Shown here piece by piece: positions 15,238 to 22,744 of a stretch of 22,744 nt of DNA. The stretch covers positions 1-22,744 of the forward strand of contig JAEZYZ010000394.1 in NCBI GenBank assembly GCA_023418705.1, in the 5' to 3' direction. The DNA comes from Pseudomonadota bacterium. Lineage in GTDB: Bacteria; Myxococcota_A; Polyangia; Polyangiales; Polyangiaceae. The position numbers and the translations under genes were made by a program. Positions within the stretch are counted from its first letter, which is position 1. Each line of letters starts with the position of its first letter. Below the pieces are notes generated by a model. It was given only the letters and a program-made list of their open reading frames with translations, was not told the origin of the DNA and made no database searches.

Positions 15238-16050
15238 ATGACGACGACCGTCGGCGTTCCTGCCGGGTTCTGCCCCCTGCTCTGCTGGCTCATCGTGAGC
15301 GTTGCCGGCTGCTCCGGCACGGGCTCGAACGACGACGCCGGTGATCCGGGACCAGGGCCAACCTCGTTCTGGCCCTGGCTCGACGACTATGAGAGCCCGG
15401 GGTGCTCACAGCCGAACGTGACCTGCTCGAGCTTCGTGGATGCGCGCGACGGCAGGACCTACCGCTCGGTCACCATCGGCGCCCAAACCTGGATGGGGAC
15501 GGCGCTGAACTACGGTGAGTTCACCGACGACCCGGACGCCGGCGCCGGCGGCGAGGTGCTGAAGCAATGCCCGCTGAAGGATCCCGCTTGGTGCGATCGC
15601 GCCGGCGCGGAGTACCGCTGGCACACCGCCATGGCGCTGCCGGAGTGCGAGGCGGACGATTGCCTGGCCTTCATCCACGCGCCCCACCAAGGGATCTGCC
15701 CCGACGGCTGGCACATCCCGACCGTCGAAGAGACCATGACGCTGCTCGACGCCGTCGGCACGGCGACCGGACCCGACTGCGACACCGGCGCCGCGCTCAA
15801 GTCCACCGAGGGTTGGGTCAACGCTGGCGAGGACGATGTGAACACCGACACCTCCGGGTTGTCCGTCTTGCCGCAGGTCATGACCCCAAGCGCCGGCACC
15901 GTTTGGGTCACGATGACCGGGATCTGGACGGCGTCCACCAACGCGCAGGGGGTCGGCGTTCTCATGCTCGGCTTTGGTGACGACTGCGCGCGCGTGGACC
16001 GTTTTCGATCTCTCCAACGCACACACAGCGTCCGCTGCGTGAAAGACTGA
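15238..16050 (+). CDS. FISUMP-domain (Fib_succ_major) lipoprotein
   Basis: This 270-residue protein has a signal peptide and ideal lipobox VAGC (Cys25), then a Pro/Asp/Gly linker. From about residue 64 it matches the Fibrobacter succinogenes major paralogous domain: FVDARDGRTYRSVTIGAQTW, then MGTALNYG, YRWHTAMALP, GICPDGWHIPTVEE, AALKSTEGW, TSGLSVLP, GIWTAST and the closing HSVRCVKD. The family is a surface-exposed C-type-lectin-like fold of unknown ligand, abundant in Fibrobacter and Bacteroidetes. The gene lies 117 bp after the protease gene on the same strand and may share its transcript. It converges with the gene at 16079, leaving 28 bp between stops and no obvious terminator. Confidence 0.87.
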   Translation: MTTTVGVPAGFCPLLCWLIVSVAGCSGTGSNDDAGDPGPGPTSFWPWLDDYESPGCSQPNVTCSSFVDARDGRTYRSVTIGAQTWMGTALNYGEFTDDPDAGAGGEVLKQCPLKDPAWCDRAGAEYRWHTAMALPECEADDCLAFIHAPHQGICPDGWHIPTVEETMTLLDAVGTATGPDCDTGAALKSTEGWVNAGEDDVNTDTSGLSVLPQVMTPSAGTVWVTMTGIWTASTNAQGVGVLMLGFGDDCARVDRFRSLQRTHSVRCVKD

Positions 16051-16078
16051 GACTGCGAGAGCAAAGGTCGCCGCCGCG

Positions 16079-17416
16079 TCAGCGCAGCTCCAGGGTGAGC
16101 CCGGGCGCGGCGGCCGCAGAGCTGTCGATCCGGAGGAGCAAGCGATCGCCGACTTCGACCTCCGCCCCGGCGGCGGCGTCGATGGCCACGCACTCCGCGC
16201 CCTGCTCCCCATCGCATCCGGCGCACCGAAAGACCTCCGCGCCGGGGTCCGTCTCGCGGTGTCCCGACCAGCGCACGCCGAGCGCCCGCGCTTGCTCGAC
16301 CTCTAGCGAGAAGTACAGACGAGCGGCGCGCTGCGGGACGACCAGGCGCGCAAGAGCTCCCGCATCGAGCACGGTGGCGGCGTCGTCGGGACAGATCGGG
16401 CTGAAGAGGCCGTCCGCGACGCGCGCCTGCAGGAGCGTCTCGAACGCCGCAAACTGCCCCGTCGCGGTCAACAGGTGCGGCTCGGCAGGCGTCTCCGTAA
16501 AGAGCTCGACCGGCGCCGAAGCGCCGGCATCACCGATACCGGTGTGGCGCAACGCGAACGGAGCCGCGCTCGGCGCGCACGCCAGGACGTCCAAGGGATC
16601 GCCCGTCACTCGCAGCCCAAGCGCGGGGCCCGCTTCGGAGGACAGGAGGCGCGCCGGTGGTCCCTCGCAGGTCCCCTCGAAGCGCGCCACGCCGAGCTCG
16701 AGCGGCGCGGCCGACGCGCAGCGTCCCAGCGCGAAGCAGGGCGGCGCGCGCTCCGCCAGCGCGCGGTCGTAGAGCTCCTCGAGCGTGCTCCCGTATGTGC
16801 GGGAGAACGCCTCTCGAACCGCCGCCTCGTCCCGACCCGCCGTGTCCGCCCAGGCCAGCGCGAAAAGCAAGTCGTCGACCGACCCTTCGCGCAGCGCCTG
16901 CGTCACGAGCCGTCCGGCGTGTTCGTAGCCGGGACCGTCCGGATCGCTCATGTCGAGCGTCAGCGCTGCGGTCGAGCTATCCTTGGCCAGGGGCGAGCAG
17001 CTGAGCGCCGTCGCCAGCCCCTCGGATAAGATCCGCGTGTACACGTCGATGCCGCTCCGCACCCAGGCGTGCAAGAGCTCATGGTGGTGCAGCGGCAGCG
17101 GCGAGTGCACGTTGCCGTCGAAGCAGCCGGCGCTGGTCGGGGGGCAGCCGGCGTTCCGTTGGTAGTCGACGTTGTCGCGGTACTTGAAATACTCGAGCCG
17201 CGTCCCGGCGACGTGGGGCATGCCGAAGAATTCGGCGAATCCGCTCCGGTGGCGCGCAATGGGGGGAAGCGCCTCGACGCAAGCGAACGGATCGTCCGAC
17301 CGTGCGTGATAAGCAAGCCCGTCACGCCGCCAAGTGACACCGAACGGCTCGAGCTCCTCACCGCAGCCGAAAAGAGGGACGGCGCAGGCCCAGAGCCACG
17401 CCCGCCCGCATCTCAC
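16079..17416 (-). CDS. HExxH gluzincin-type metalloprotease lipoprotein
   Basis: This 445-residue lipoprotein has a signal peptide ending PLFGC (Cys18). Residues 112-116 are HELLH, preceded by two more histidines, and a glutamate follows 16 residues after the last zinc histidine in SEGLA (E132). This is the HExxH...E pattern of gluzincin (Peptidase_MA-like) enzymes. The region after about 210 is Ala/Leu-rich beta structure with paired cysteines (CFALGRC, CAGCDGEQGAEC), plausibly a substrate-binding or protective domain. It is a probable surface or periplasmic protease; the substrate is unknown. Its GTG start overlaps the stop of the upstream beta-propeller-like gene by four bases (GTGA), so translation is coupled and it is the last gene of the minus-strand operon. 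Confidence 0.83.
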   Translation of the reverse strand: MRCGRAWLWACAVPLFGCGEELEPFGVTWRRDGLAYHARSDDPFACVEALPPIARHRSGFAEFFGMPHVAGTRLEYFKYRDNVDYQRNAGCPPTSAGCFDGNVHSPLPLHHHELLHAWVRSGIDVYTRILSEGLATALSCSPLAKDSSTAALTLDMSDPDGPGYEHAGRLVTQALREGSVDDLLFALAWADTAGRDEAAVREAFSRTYGSTLEELYDRALAERAPPCFALGRCASAAPLELGVARFEGTCEGPPARLLSSEAGPALGLRVTGDPLDVLACAPSAAPFALRHTGIGDAGASAPVELFTETPAEPHLLTATGQFAAFETLLQARVADGLFSPICPDDAATVLDAGALARLVVPQRAARLYFSLEVEQARALGVRWSGHRETDPGAEVFRCAGCDGEQGAECVAIDAAAGAEVEVGDRLLLRIDSSAAAAPGLTLELR

Positions 17417-18408
17417 CGGTGAAGCTCCGCCAACGCGAGCCGCACCAAGTCAGATTCCCCGCCGACGAATAGCCAGGCGTCATCCGCGACCGGCGCGATG
17501 TTCGGGCTGAAGGACAGCTTCTGGATGCCGAGCTCGTTCCCCTCGAGGTCGAAGACGTGCAGATCGGTTGAATACTGCCGGCCCGTGACGAACGCCTCCC
17601 CGATCGGCGTCAACCATTCCGTCTTGGCCGGCAGCCTCCCCAGCTCGACCAGGTCATCTGCAGCAAGACGATACAGGACGCGCTCTTGGTCGTTCGCGCC
17701 GAGGCCCATCGCGTACAGCGAACCGGCGTGGCTCACCAGCCCGGTGGTGGTCAGTGAGTGCTCGCGCACAGAAAGCCGAACCACCTCCACCCCGAAGGCA
17801 AGCCAGAAGAGCTCATCCGTGAAGCCATCCGACAGAACCCAAGCCACCCCCGACGCGTCGGCGGAGAAGCTACGGAAGTAGGTATTGCTTTCATCCTTCC
17901 AGTAGAGCTCTGCCTCCTCACCGTCCTCATCGAGCGCGATGATCCGGTGCGTGGCCCCGATCTTCACCGCCACCACAGGCAGCCCGCCGGGGCCTTTGCG
18001 CAAATCAAAGACGCCCGGGAGCGATTGACGGGACCGCTCCGCGCCCGAAGCCTTGTCCAGCACGACCACTTCCTCTGTGTCGGCCGCCCCATTCGCGACC
18101 AAAAGCCAGATCACGCGCTCGCCGACGACAAAGCTGAAGGCGCTGGTCAAACCCGTCGCGACTTCCTCCATCCCTGTGCCTTCGTGAGGGAAACGCTGCA
18201 GCTCCTTGGTCGCGAGCTTCAAGGCGAACAGCGCTTGGCCGTCGCTGTCGAGCGCCGCTGCCCGAACGGGAGACCCTCGCACCAGCCACTCACACCCCTC
18301 ACAGCTCGGCTCTTGCGGCTCGGCGTCGTCCTCGGGGGAGCAGCCTCCGAGCGCGATCGCTCCGGCGCCAATGACGGCGGCAAGCCAGGGAACGATCGCG
18401 CTCGGCAT
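17413..18408 (-). CDS. Beta-propeller-like lipoprotein
   Basis: The roughly 331-residue protein has a signal peptide with lipobox LGGC and then an acidic linker (SPEDDAEPQEPSCEGC). The rest consists of repeated short beta-strands with turns, such as ALDSDGQALFALKLATKEL, VVVLDKASGAERSRQS, HRIIALDEDGEEAELYWKD and LYAMGLGANDQERVLYRLAA. This pattern suits a six- to eight-bladed propeller of the kind used for protein binding in bacterial surface lipoproteins. No catalytic motif is seen. The ATG at 18408 is directly preceded by an in-frame GTG at 18411, which could serve instead. It starts about ten bases after the preceding lipoprotein gene and its stop overlaps the next start, placing it firmly inside the operon. 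Confidence 0.78.
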   Translation of the reverse strand: MPSAIVPWLAAVIGAGAIALGGCSPEDDAEPQEPSCEGCEWLVRGSPVRAAALDSDGQALFALKLATKELQRFPHEGTGMEEVATGLTSAFSFVVGERVIWLLVANGAADTEEVVVLDKASGAERSRQSLPGVFDLRKGPGGLPVVAVKIGATHRIIALDEDGEEAELYWKDESNTYFRSFSADASGVAWVLSDGFTDELFWLAFGVEVVRLSVREHSLTTTGLVSHAGSLYAMGLGANDQERVLYRLAADDLVELGRLPAKTEWLTPIGEAFVTGRQYSTDLHVFDLEGNELGIQKLSFSPNIAPVADDAWLFVGGESDLVRLALAELHR

Positions 18409-18417
18409 CACACTACG

Positions 18418-20751
18418 CTACTCGGTCGGGAGGCTGCTGCCTCGGTCGCACCATAGTGTCACATCCGGCTGCACCTCCACAACGTCGCCGACGAGCAGCC
18501 CCATCCGCGACTCGTTGGCCAGCGTGCTGACGGTGACCCGAGCGTTCGGTGCCACCACCGACAGACCTCGCACCGGTCGCTCGAACCGCGCCTCCGTCCC
18601 GAGGACGAACAGCTCGGCATTTTGGCCAGTCCGGACGCCGAGGATGCTTCCCCGGTCGACGACGCGATCCCGCACGACCAGCCGCGGTGAGGCGGCGCCG
18701 AGCTCGACCACCGCGTCCGGCTCGATCCACAGCTCACGCATCCGCACTTCGTCCAGATCGATGACGAGTCGAGCGCGCGACGCCACCTGAACCCGGCCAT
18801 TGTCCGCCGAAGTGAGCACCACGACGCTGTCCGGCGGCACCGTGACGTCCGCGCCGTCGAAGGTCGCTCCCGATACCGGAGCGAGCCAGGGGATGACGCC
18901 CAGGTCCACGGCTGAGTTCGGCTGAAGCACGCCCGCGAAGGCACCGTGCTGCAGGTCGATCGCACCGCGCGACGCCGCACGGCCGGTCACGACCGCGTTG
19001 TTCTGCAGGAAGATCGGCCCGAAGCTCAGCATCTCGGCCACCCGGGATTGAACGCCCAGCGTGGAGCGCTGCTCCCCGACCGAGGCCACCGCGCCCTCGG
19101 CGCCGCTAGCGTTCAGCACTCGGATTCGGTCGCGCAGCTCCAGGTGACTGGACGCGATGATCGCGGGGCCAACGCGCATGGTCTGGTAGACCTCGGCCTC
19201 GTTGCCCGCGCCGTCGCGGGCGACCCAGCGCACGGTGCTCTGGCCCTTCGGCAGAACGGCGTCCTCGATGTCGAGCAGCACGGGCGTGAGCAGGGATACC
19301 CCGTCGGCCTCGACCAGCCAGGCTTCGATCTCGGCGACGCCCGTGCAACCGTCCGTCACCTCGGGGACCACCAGCGCGTGCCGGTCCACCTGAGCGTCGC
19401 AGCTGGTCAGATCCGCCATCTCGACGGGTCCCCAGACCGGTGGCGTGGTGTCGACGACCTCCAGGCTCAGGCGGGTCGATGCCCGTCCCAGCGTGCTATC
19501 GGCGGCGGTGAGCTTCACCTCGTGCGCGCCGAGGGCGAGCTCCACGTCCACGACGGCGTCCCGCCCCGCGGCTACCCCGTCGATCGACCAGAGGTAGCGC
19601 AGCGGCCCGCCCTCCAGATCACTCGTTCCGCTGGCGTCGAGCTGCACCGGGGTCGCGTCGAGCGCCACACATTCATGGACCGCGGGGGTCGCGATCACGG
19701 GCGTCGGCGGGGTTTCGACCGCGCCGCCGCTCAGGCTGTTGATCCTCACCTGCCCCTCACCGGCGGACAACGTCACCTGATCGAGGGTCATGGAGTTGGT
19801 CGCGAAGTTGATCGTGCCAGTCAACCTTCGATCCAGGACCTTGGCGAACTTGCCGCTGCGATCCCCCCGATAGTCGACGACCAAGGCGCCGAATCCCGCG
19901 TCCAGCTCGAAGCTGCCGTCGTCGAAAACACGCCCGTAGAGCACACCCTGATTCACGACCGACGATGTCCCCATGCTGAGCCCGCCCCAGCTGAACACCA
20001 CGAGATCGATCCCGGGCACGCTGAACGGGTGCAGGATCATGCCGAGCTCTGTCACCTCCAGCGGACAGCCGGACGCGCAGCCCAGGCTGCGGTCCCCGAC
20101 GCTGAAGCGCAGGATCCCATCGACGTCGCCAGAGCCGCTGCTGCTGACGGTTCCAAGACCGTAGTCGAAGGAGCCGGTCGAGGTCTGTGTTCCGACGAGC
20201 TGCATCGTGTAATCGGACGGACCGCCGTTGAAATACACAACCGAGCCATGCACGCACTCGAGCAACGGTTTCTCGCCGTTGACCGATGCCCTTACCCCCT
20301 CGCAGCCCCATGGGCCATTCGGATCCCCCGCGTTGAAGTTCATCGACTTCAAGACGATTTCATCGCAGACGTTGGCGCACGACCCGACCTGCTGATCCTC
20401 CGGGGCTGTCGCGTCCTTGCACGCGCAGTAGCCGTGGGTCAGATCATCGGAGTTCTCGAAGCCAGGCAAAATCGCCTTTCCATCCGCGTCTTCGTCGGCG
20501 ACACACGACAGTTCGTTATGGCGCGACTCCAAAACAGGCACACAAGTCCCACTCACTTCGTCAAAGTTGCAGGGGAACTCGATTCGTTGTCCGGTGACTC
20601 GGTTGACGTAAGCTCCCATGCAGATCACGCCTCGCCCCTCGGGGTTGACGCTCTCCTCGGGCCGCCCGCCCCCTCCGTCAGGTCCACACGCCGTCCCGAA
20701 GGCGACGAGGCCTAGCAAGGAACCCAGTCCGCAATACTTTCTCGATATCAT
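18418..20751 (-). CDS. PKD/HYR-like and beta-helix lipoprotein
   Basis: This 777-residue lipoprotein has a signal peptide ending FGTAC and a Gly-rich linker. A Cys-rich region (to about residue 150) contains CMGAYV, FPCNFDEVSGTC and YCACKD. A middle beta domain follows (about 165-345). Residues about 347-434 match a PKD fold (VQLDASGTSDLEGGPLRYLW, then GAHEVKLTAADS). About 435-527 is an HYR-like domain (VVDTTPPVW, then STVRWVARDGAGNE). The last 240 residues are repetitive short beta-strands resembling a beta-helix (LQNNAVVTGRAASRGAIDLQ). Domains of this sort are adhesive or structural; no enzyme motif is present. The ATG at 20751 is chosen because GGGAGG lies nine bases upstream; an ATG at 20760 directly abuts that site. 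It begins 62 bp after the HEAT-repeat lipoprotein and ends a few bases before the propeller gene. Confidence 0.84.
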   Translation of the reverse strand: MISRKYCGLGSLLGLVAFGTACGPDGGGGRPEESVNPEGRGVICMGAYVNRVTGQRIEFPCNFDEVSGTCVPVLESRHNELSCVADEDADGKAILPGFENSDDLTHGYCACKDATAPEDQQVGSCANVCDEIVLKSMNFNAGDPNGPWGCEGVRASVNGEKPLLECVHGSVVYFNGGPSDYTMQLVGTQTSTGSFDYGLGTVSSSGSGDVDGILRFSVGDRSLGCASGCPLEVTELGMILHPFSVPGIDLVVFSWGGLSMGTSSVVNQGVLYGRVFDDGSFELDAGFGALVVDYRGDRSGKFAKVLDRRLTGTINFATNSMTLDQVTLSAGEGQVRINSLSGGAVETPPTPVIATPAVHECVALDATPVQLDASGTSDLEGGPLRYLWSIDGVAAGRDAVVDVELALGAHEVKLTAADSTLGRASTRLSLEVVDTTPPVWGPVEMADLTSCDAQVDRHALVVPEVTDGCTGVAEIEAWLVEADGVSLLTPVLLDIEDAVLPKGQSTVRWVARDGAGNEAEVYQTMRVGPAIIASSHLELRDRIRVLNASGAEGAVASVGEQRSTLGVQSRVAEMLSFGPIFLQNNAVVTGRAASRGAIDLQHGAFAGVLQPNSAVDLGVIPWLAPVSGATFDGADVTVPPDSVVVLTSADNGRVQVASRARLVIDLDEVRMRELWIEPDAVVELGAASPRLVVRDRVVDRGSILGVRTGQNAELFVLGTEARFERPVRGLSVVAPNARVTVSTLANESRMGLLVGDVVEVQPDVTLWCDRGSSLPTE

Positions 20752-20760
20752 CACTTCCAT

Positions 20761-20766
20761 CCTCCC
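20761..20766 (-). promoter_or_regulatory. Ribosome binding site (GGGAGG) deciding the start of the PKD lipoprotein
   Basis: GGGAGG sits nine bases ahead of the ATG at 20751 and directly adjacent to the ATG at 20760. Only the former spacing is workable, which selects the shorter protein. Confidence 0.5.
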
Positions 20767-20813
20767 GTTTCTCGGTCCTTCGCAGGCACCGCCATAGCGA
20801 TGCTGCCGAACGC

Positions 20814-22592
20814 CTACTTTTGGTCCATCCGCTCCAGAAGTTGATTTGCGAACGCCCGCACTTTCGGATCGGCGTCCTGCTTCGCCAGACGCGTGATCGC
20901 CGGTCGTGAGGTCGCGGCGGGGAAGCGTCCGCCGCCCAGCGCCTGCAACAGCTTCATGCGCTCATTCGGGTTCGCCTTGCCGGCGAGCTCCGCGCCCAGC
21001 GCCTTCGCGCAGGCGCTCGACCCCCGGTACGAGCAGGCCTTGATCGCGCGGTCTTTGACGCGGGTGTCCGCGTCGGCACCGAGCATCTCGATGATCCAGC
21101 CATCGACCCGGCCGTCCTTGACCGACTCCAGCGCGCGGAGCGCCGCCAGGCGCAGCTCGACGGACTTGGACTTCCCCTGCTCCCGGACGAAGGCGAGCGC
21201 CTCCTCCGTCCCGATGTAGCTCGTCCCCGCGACGTAGGCGGCGCACCGCTCGACGGGGGCGCACTTCGTCGCCCGCTCCAGGTACGCCTTCCGAAACGCC
21301 GCGACATCCACGGTGCCGCCCTCCGCGGCGCGCCGGATGAGCTCACCCTCGACGTTGATGGCGGCGATGGCGAGTCGCTCCTCCCCCGAGGCGGCGAGCT
21401 TGCCAACCGTCTGCAAGAGCTCCGCGTCCACGTGGCCTTGGAGCAGCAGCGAGGCCAGCAGCTCCACCCGGACCCTGAGCGGCTGCTTCGGATCGGCCAG
21501 CACCCGCCGCACCGCGGCCCGCGCCTCGGGCCCATCCACCGCCACGAGTAGCGCCGTCAGCATGGCCGCCTGCTCCGGGTGTTGCTGGAGCTTTGCCACG
21601 ACCTGCTCGACCTCCTTCGGGTGGCGCTTGAGCCGCGTGGTCACCGCCAACAAGGTCGGCGCATCGAGCGACGCCGCGCCGCTCTTCAGCATGCCCTGAA
21701 AGGCCTCGAGGAAGGCCATCTCCGGCGCCAGATCCTCGACCTTCGCGCCCGGGAGGTCCCCGCCAGCCCCGATGATCGACTGCACGTCATAGCCTTCCGG
21801 GAACCGAGCGACCGCGCGCGCGGCGACGGCGCCAGGCTTCTTCGATGGGCCGAAGACCAACGTCGTCGTGTACTCCAGGCTGAGCTCCTTGGAGCTCAGA
21901 TCCTCGGAGACGCTCAGCTCGCTCACGCTGCCGTCCTTGGCGAGGCGAGCCTTGATCGAGCTCTTGTCGATGGCGAATGGGGCGGTCTCCCCGAGATACT
22001 TTGCCTTCCGCTTCTCGATCCAGCCGTCCCGTCCCCGCGCGTAGCTTGCCAAATAGCTCCCGGTCGTGTCCTGCTCTTCGAGCGTCCACTCCGTAGCGTC
22101 CGCCTCGTCTTCGGGAACATGAACCTGCAGCGCGGCGGCCAGACCCGACAAGAGCTGGCGCGCGCCCGCCGAGCTGTCGTGGGCGAAGGCGACCTTCAGC
22201 GGTCGCCCGACGCTCACGATGAACGGCTCGTCCACGCCGGCGACCTCGGTCTTCTTCTCACCGCCAGCGCTCAAGTCGACGCTGGAGTCACTCACCTGGT
22301 AGGTTCGAAACCAGGACTCGCCGAGCTTCCACGGCTCCGAACGCGACAGCGTTCCGGCCAAACGGGCGAGCAGCTTCTGCCCGCGGATCGTGAGCCGCGA
22401 GTGATAGCTGAAGTCGAACGCCGCCGCTTGCAGCGTCTTCTCTGGCTCGGCGTCTGCAGCAGACGAGCGAGCGGGCGTGGCGGCCACCTTGGACGGCGCC
22501 GGTCCGACCGACGCATCCGAGCCCGACCGGCATGCCGTCACGCCGAGCGAAACGATCCCCGCGACCAACAGAACTCGAAGAAGCTCGACCAT
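20814..22592 (-). CDS. HEAT-repeat lipoprotein resembling large lipid transfer proteins (vitellogenin/MTP-like)
   Basis: This 592-residue lipoprotein has a signal peptide ending GVTAC (Cys21) and a Pro/Ala/Ser linker to about residue 50. Residues about 55-275 are beta-rich: FDFSYHSRLTIRGQ, DEPFIVSVGRPLKVAF, LLSGLAAALQVHVP, ATEWTLEEQDTTGSYLASYA and WIEKRKAKYLG. The order and spacing of the PF, LQ, EExDxxGxY and IxKxK elements resemble the N-terminal sheet module of vitellogenin, MTP and apoB. Residues about 285-590 are paired helices of a HEAT-like solenoid (PEQAAMLTALLVAVDGPEAR and others), matching the helical module of those proteins. Pairs of cysteines occur (CAPVERC; CSYRGSSAC). In eukaryotes these modules carry or transfer lipid. 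A lipid role here is inference; it could be an unrelated HEAT lipoprotein. GGAGGG lies five bases before the ATG. The upstream partial gene ends two bases before this start. Confidence 0.8.
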   Translation of the reverse strand: MVELLRVLLVAGIVSLGVTACRSGSDASVGPAPSKVAATPARSSAADAEPEKTLQAAAFDFSYHSRLTIRGQKLLARLAGTLSRSEPWKLGESWFRTYQVSDSSVDLSAGGEKKTEVAGVDEPFIVSVGRPLKVAFAHDSSAGARQLLSGLAAALQVHVPEDEADATEWTLEEQDTTGSYLASYARGRDGWIEKRKAKYLGETAPFAIDKSSIKARLAKDGSVSELSVSEDLSSKELSLEYTTTLVFGPSKKPGAVAARAVARFPEGYDVQSIIGAGGDLPGAKVEDLAPEMAFLEAFQGMLKSGAASLDAPTLLAVTTRLKRHPKEVEQVVAKLQQHPEQAAMLTALLVAVDGPEARAAVRRVLADPKQPLRVRVELLASLLLQGHVDAELLQTVGKLAASGEERLAIAAINVEGELIRRAAEGGTVDVAAFRKAYLERATKCAPVERCAAYVAGTSYIGTEEALAFVREQGKSKSVELRLAALRALESVKDGRVDGWIIEMLGADADTRVKDRAIKACSYRGSSACAKALGAELAGKANPNERMKLLQALGGGRFPAATSRPAITRLAKQDADPKVRAFANQLLERMDQK

Positions 22593-22594
22593 AA

Positions 22595-22744
22595 CTACCC
22601 TCCAGCCAAAAGCACCGATCCGTCTGGCAGCCCGGAGCCGCGATGCATCAGCGTTCCCACTCGGGCGAGAGCCCCGCTTCGGGCCAGCTTGCTCACGAAT
22701 CCGGCGTTCCAGATTGCCTCATTCTCGGTGTGGCCGTCGCCGCG
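22595..22744 (-). CDS. C-terminal part of a possible Kelch-like protein (5' end outside window)
   Basis: On the minus strand one frame is open from the window edge to a TAG at 22595-22597, giving 49 residues; the other two frames close within about 50 bases. The end reads GTLMHRGSGLPDGSVLLAGG. LPDGSVLLAGG is the typical Kelch / galactose-oxidase blade motif. In most such proteins further residues follow this motif, so a stop right after it is odd. The stop lies two bases from the start of the HEAT-repeat lipoprotein, which fits a common operon. The region may instead be the non-coding leader of that gene, because the evidence is a short stretch. Confidence 0.4.
   Translation of the reverse strand, partial: RGDGHTENEAIWNAGFVSKLARSGALARVGTLMHRGSGLPDGSVLLAGG
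22598..22603 (-). promoter_or_regulatory. Ribosome binding site (GGAGGG) inside the upstream gene's last codons
   Basis: GGAGGG lies five bases before the ATG at 22592. It overlaps the last codons of the preceding frame, whose stop TAG falls between this site and the ATG. The arrangement favours translational coupling. Confidence 0.6.

Noticed and set aside
18946..20715. Open frame of 589 codons on the plus strand opposite the PKD lipoprotein
   Set aside because: No recognisable domains, composition of an antisense shadow; the minus strand has signal peptide, PKD and ribosome binding site.

Overview
The window looks like a chromosomal segment of a myxobacterium, most probably of the Polyangia (Sorangium/Polyangiaceae type). 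The grounds are very high G+C, codon third positions dominated by G/C, and dense packing. Nine of the eighteen coding regions carry lipoprotein signal peptides. The window also has Gly/Ser/Thr-rich linkers after the lipid cysteine, Cys-rich Stig1-like repeats, and FecR-TPR and ECF sigma genes. The assignment to a clade is inference; no rRNA or other marker gene is present.

Layout. (1) Positions 1-2819, + strand: the 3' part of a FecR/TPR protein whose stop overlaps the start of a Calx-beta plus beta-helix lipoprotein. (2) 2839-3928, - strand: a small ECF-type sigma factor followed by a 185-residue protein that resembles only the C-terminal module of larger secreted proteins. (3) 3929-4536: a 608-bp divergent intergenic region with a 25-bp perfect dyad and a sigma70-like promoter. 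(4) 4537-6930, + strand: a four-cysteine small protein, an RhlE-type DEAD-box RNA helicase with a TTG start, and a DUF3817 membrane protein. (5) 6957-10576, - strand: a CaCA-type cation exchanger with one degenerate alpha-repeat, a 569-residue protein ending in a pseudokinase-like domain, and a coiled-coil lipoprotein. (6) 11076-16050, + strand: a Stig1-repeat/DUF6055-type gluzincin lipoprotein, a second zinc-protease lipoprotein with a Gly-rich stalk, and a FISUMP-domain lipoprotein. (7) 22744-16079, - strand: a tightly spaced probable operon. It runs from a Kelch-like C-terminus cut by the window edge, through a HEAT-repeat lipoprotein, a PKD/beta-helix lipoprotein and a beta-propeller-like lipoprotein, to a third zinc-protease lipoprotein.

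The most interesting element is the 592-residue lipoprotein at 20814-22592. Its beta-rich N-terminal module followed by an alpha-helical solenoid resembles the N-sheet and lipovitellin-helical modules of the eukaryotic large lipid transfer proteins (vitellogenin, MTP, apoB). It is encoded with surface lipoproteins and a surface protease, which suggests an undescribed envelope system, possibly for lipid handling or predation. That role is inference. Together, regions 6 and 7 place three zinc-protease lipoproteins with three different zinc-site layouts within about 6.5 kb.

No tRNA, rRNA, CRISPR array, insertion sequence or transposase was seen.
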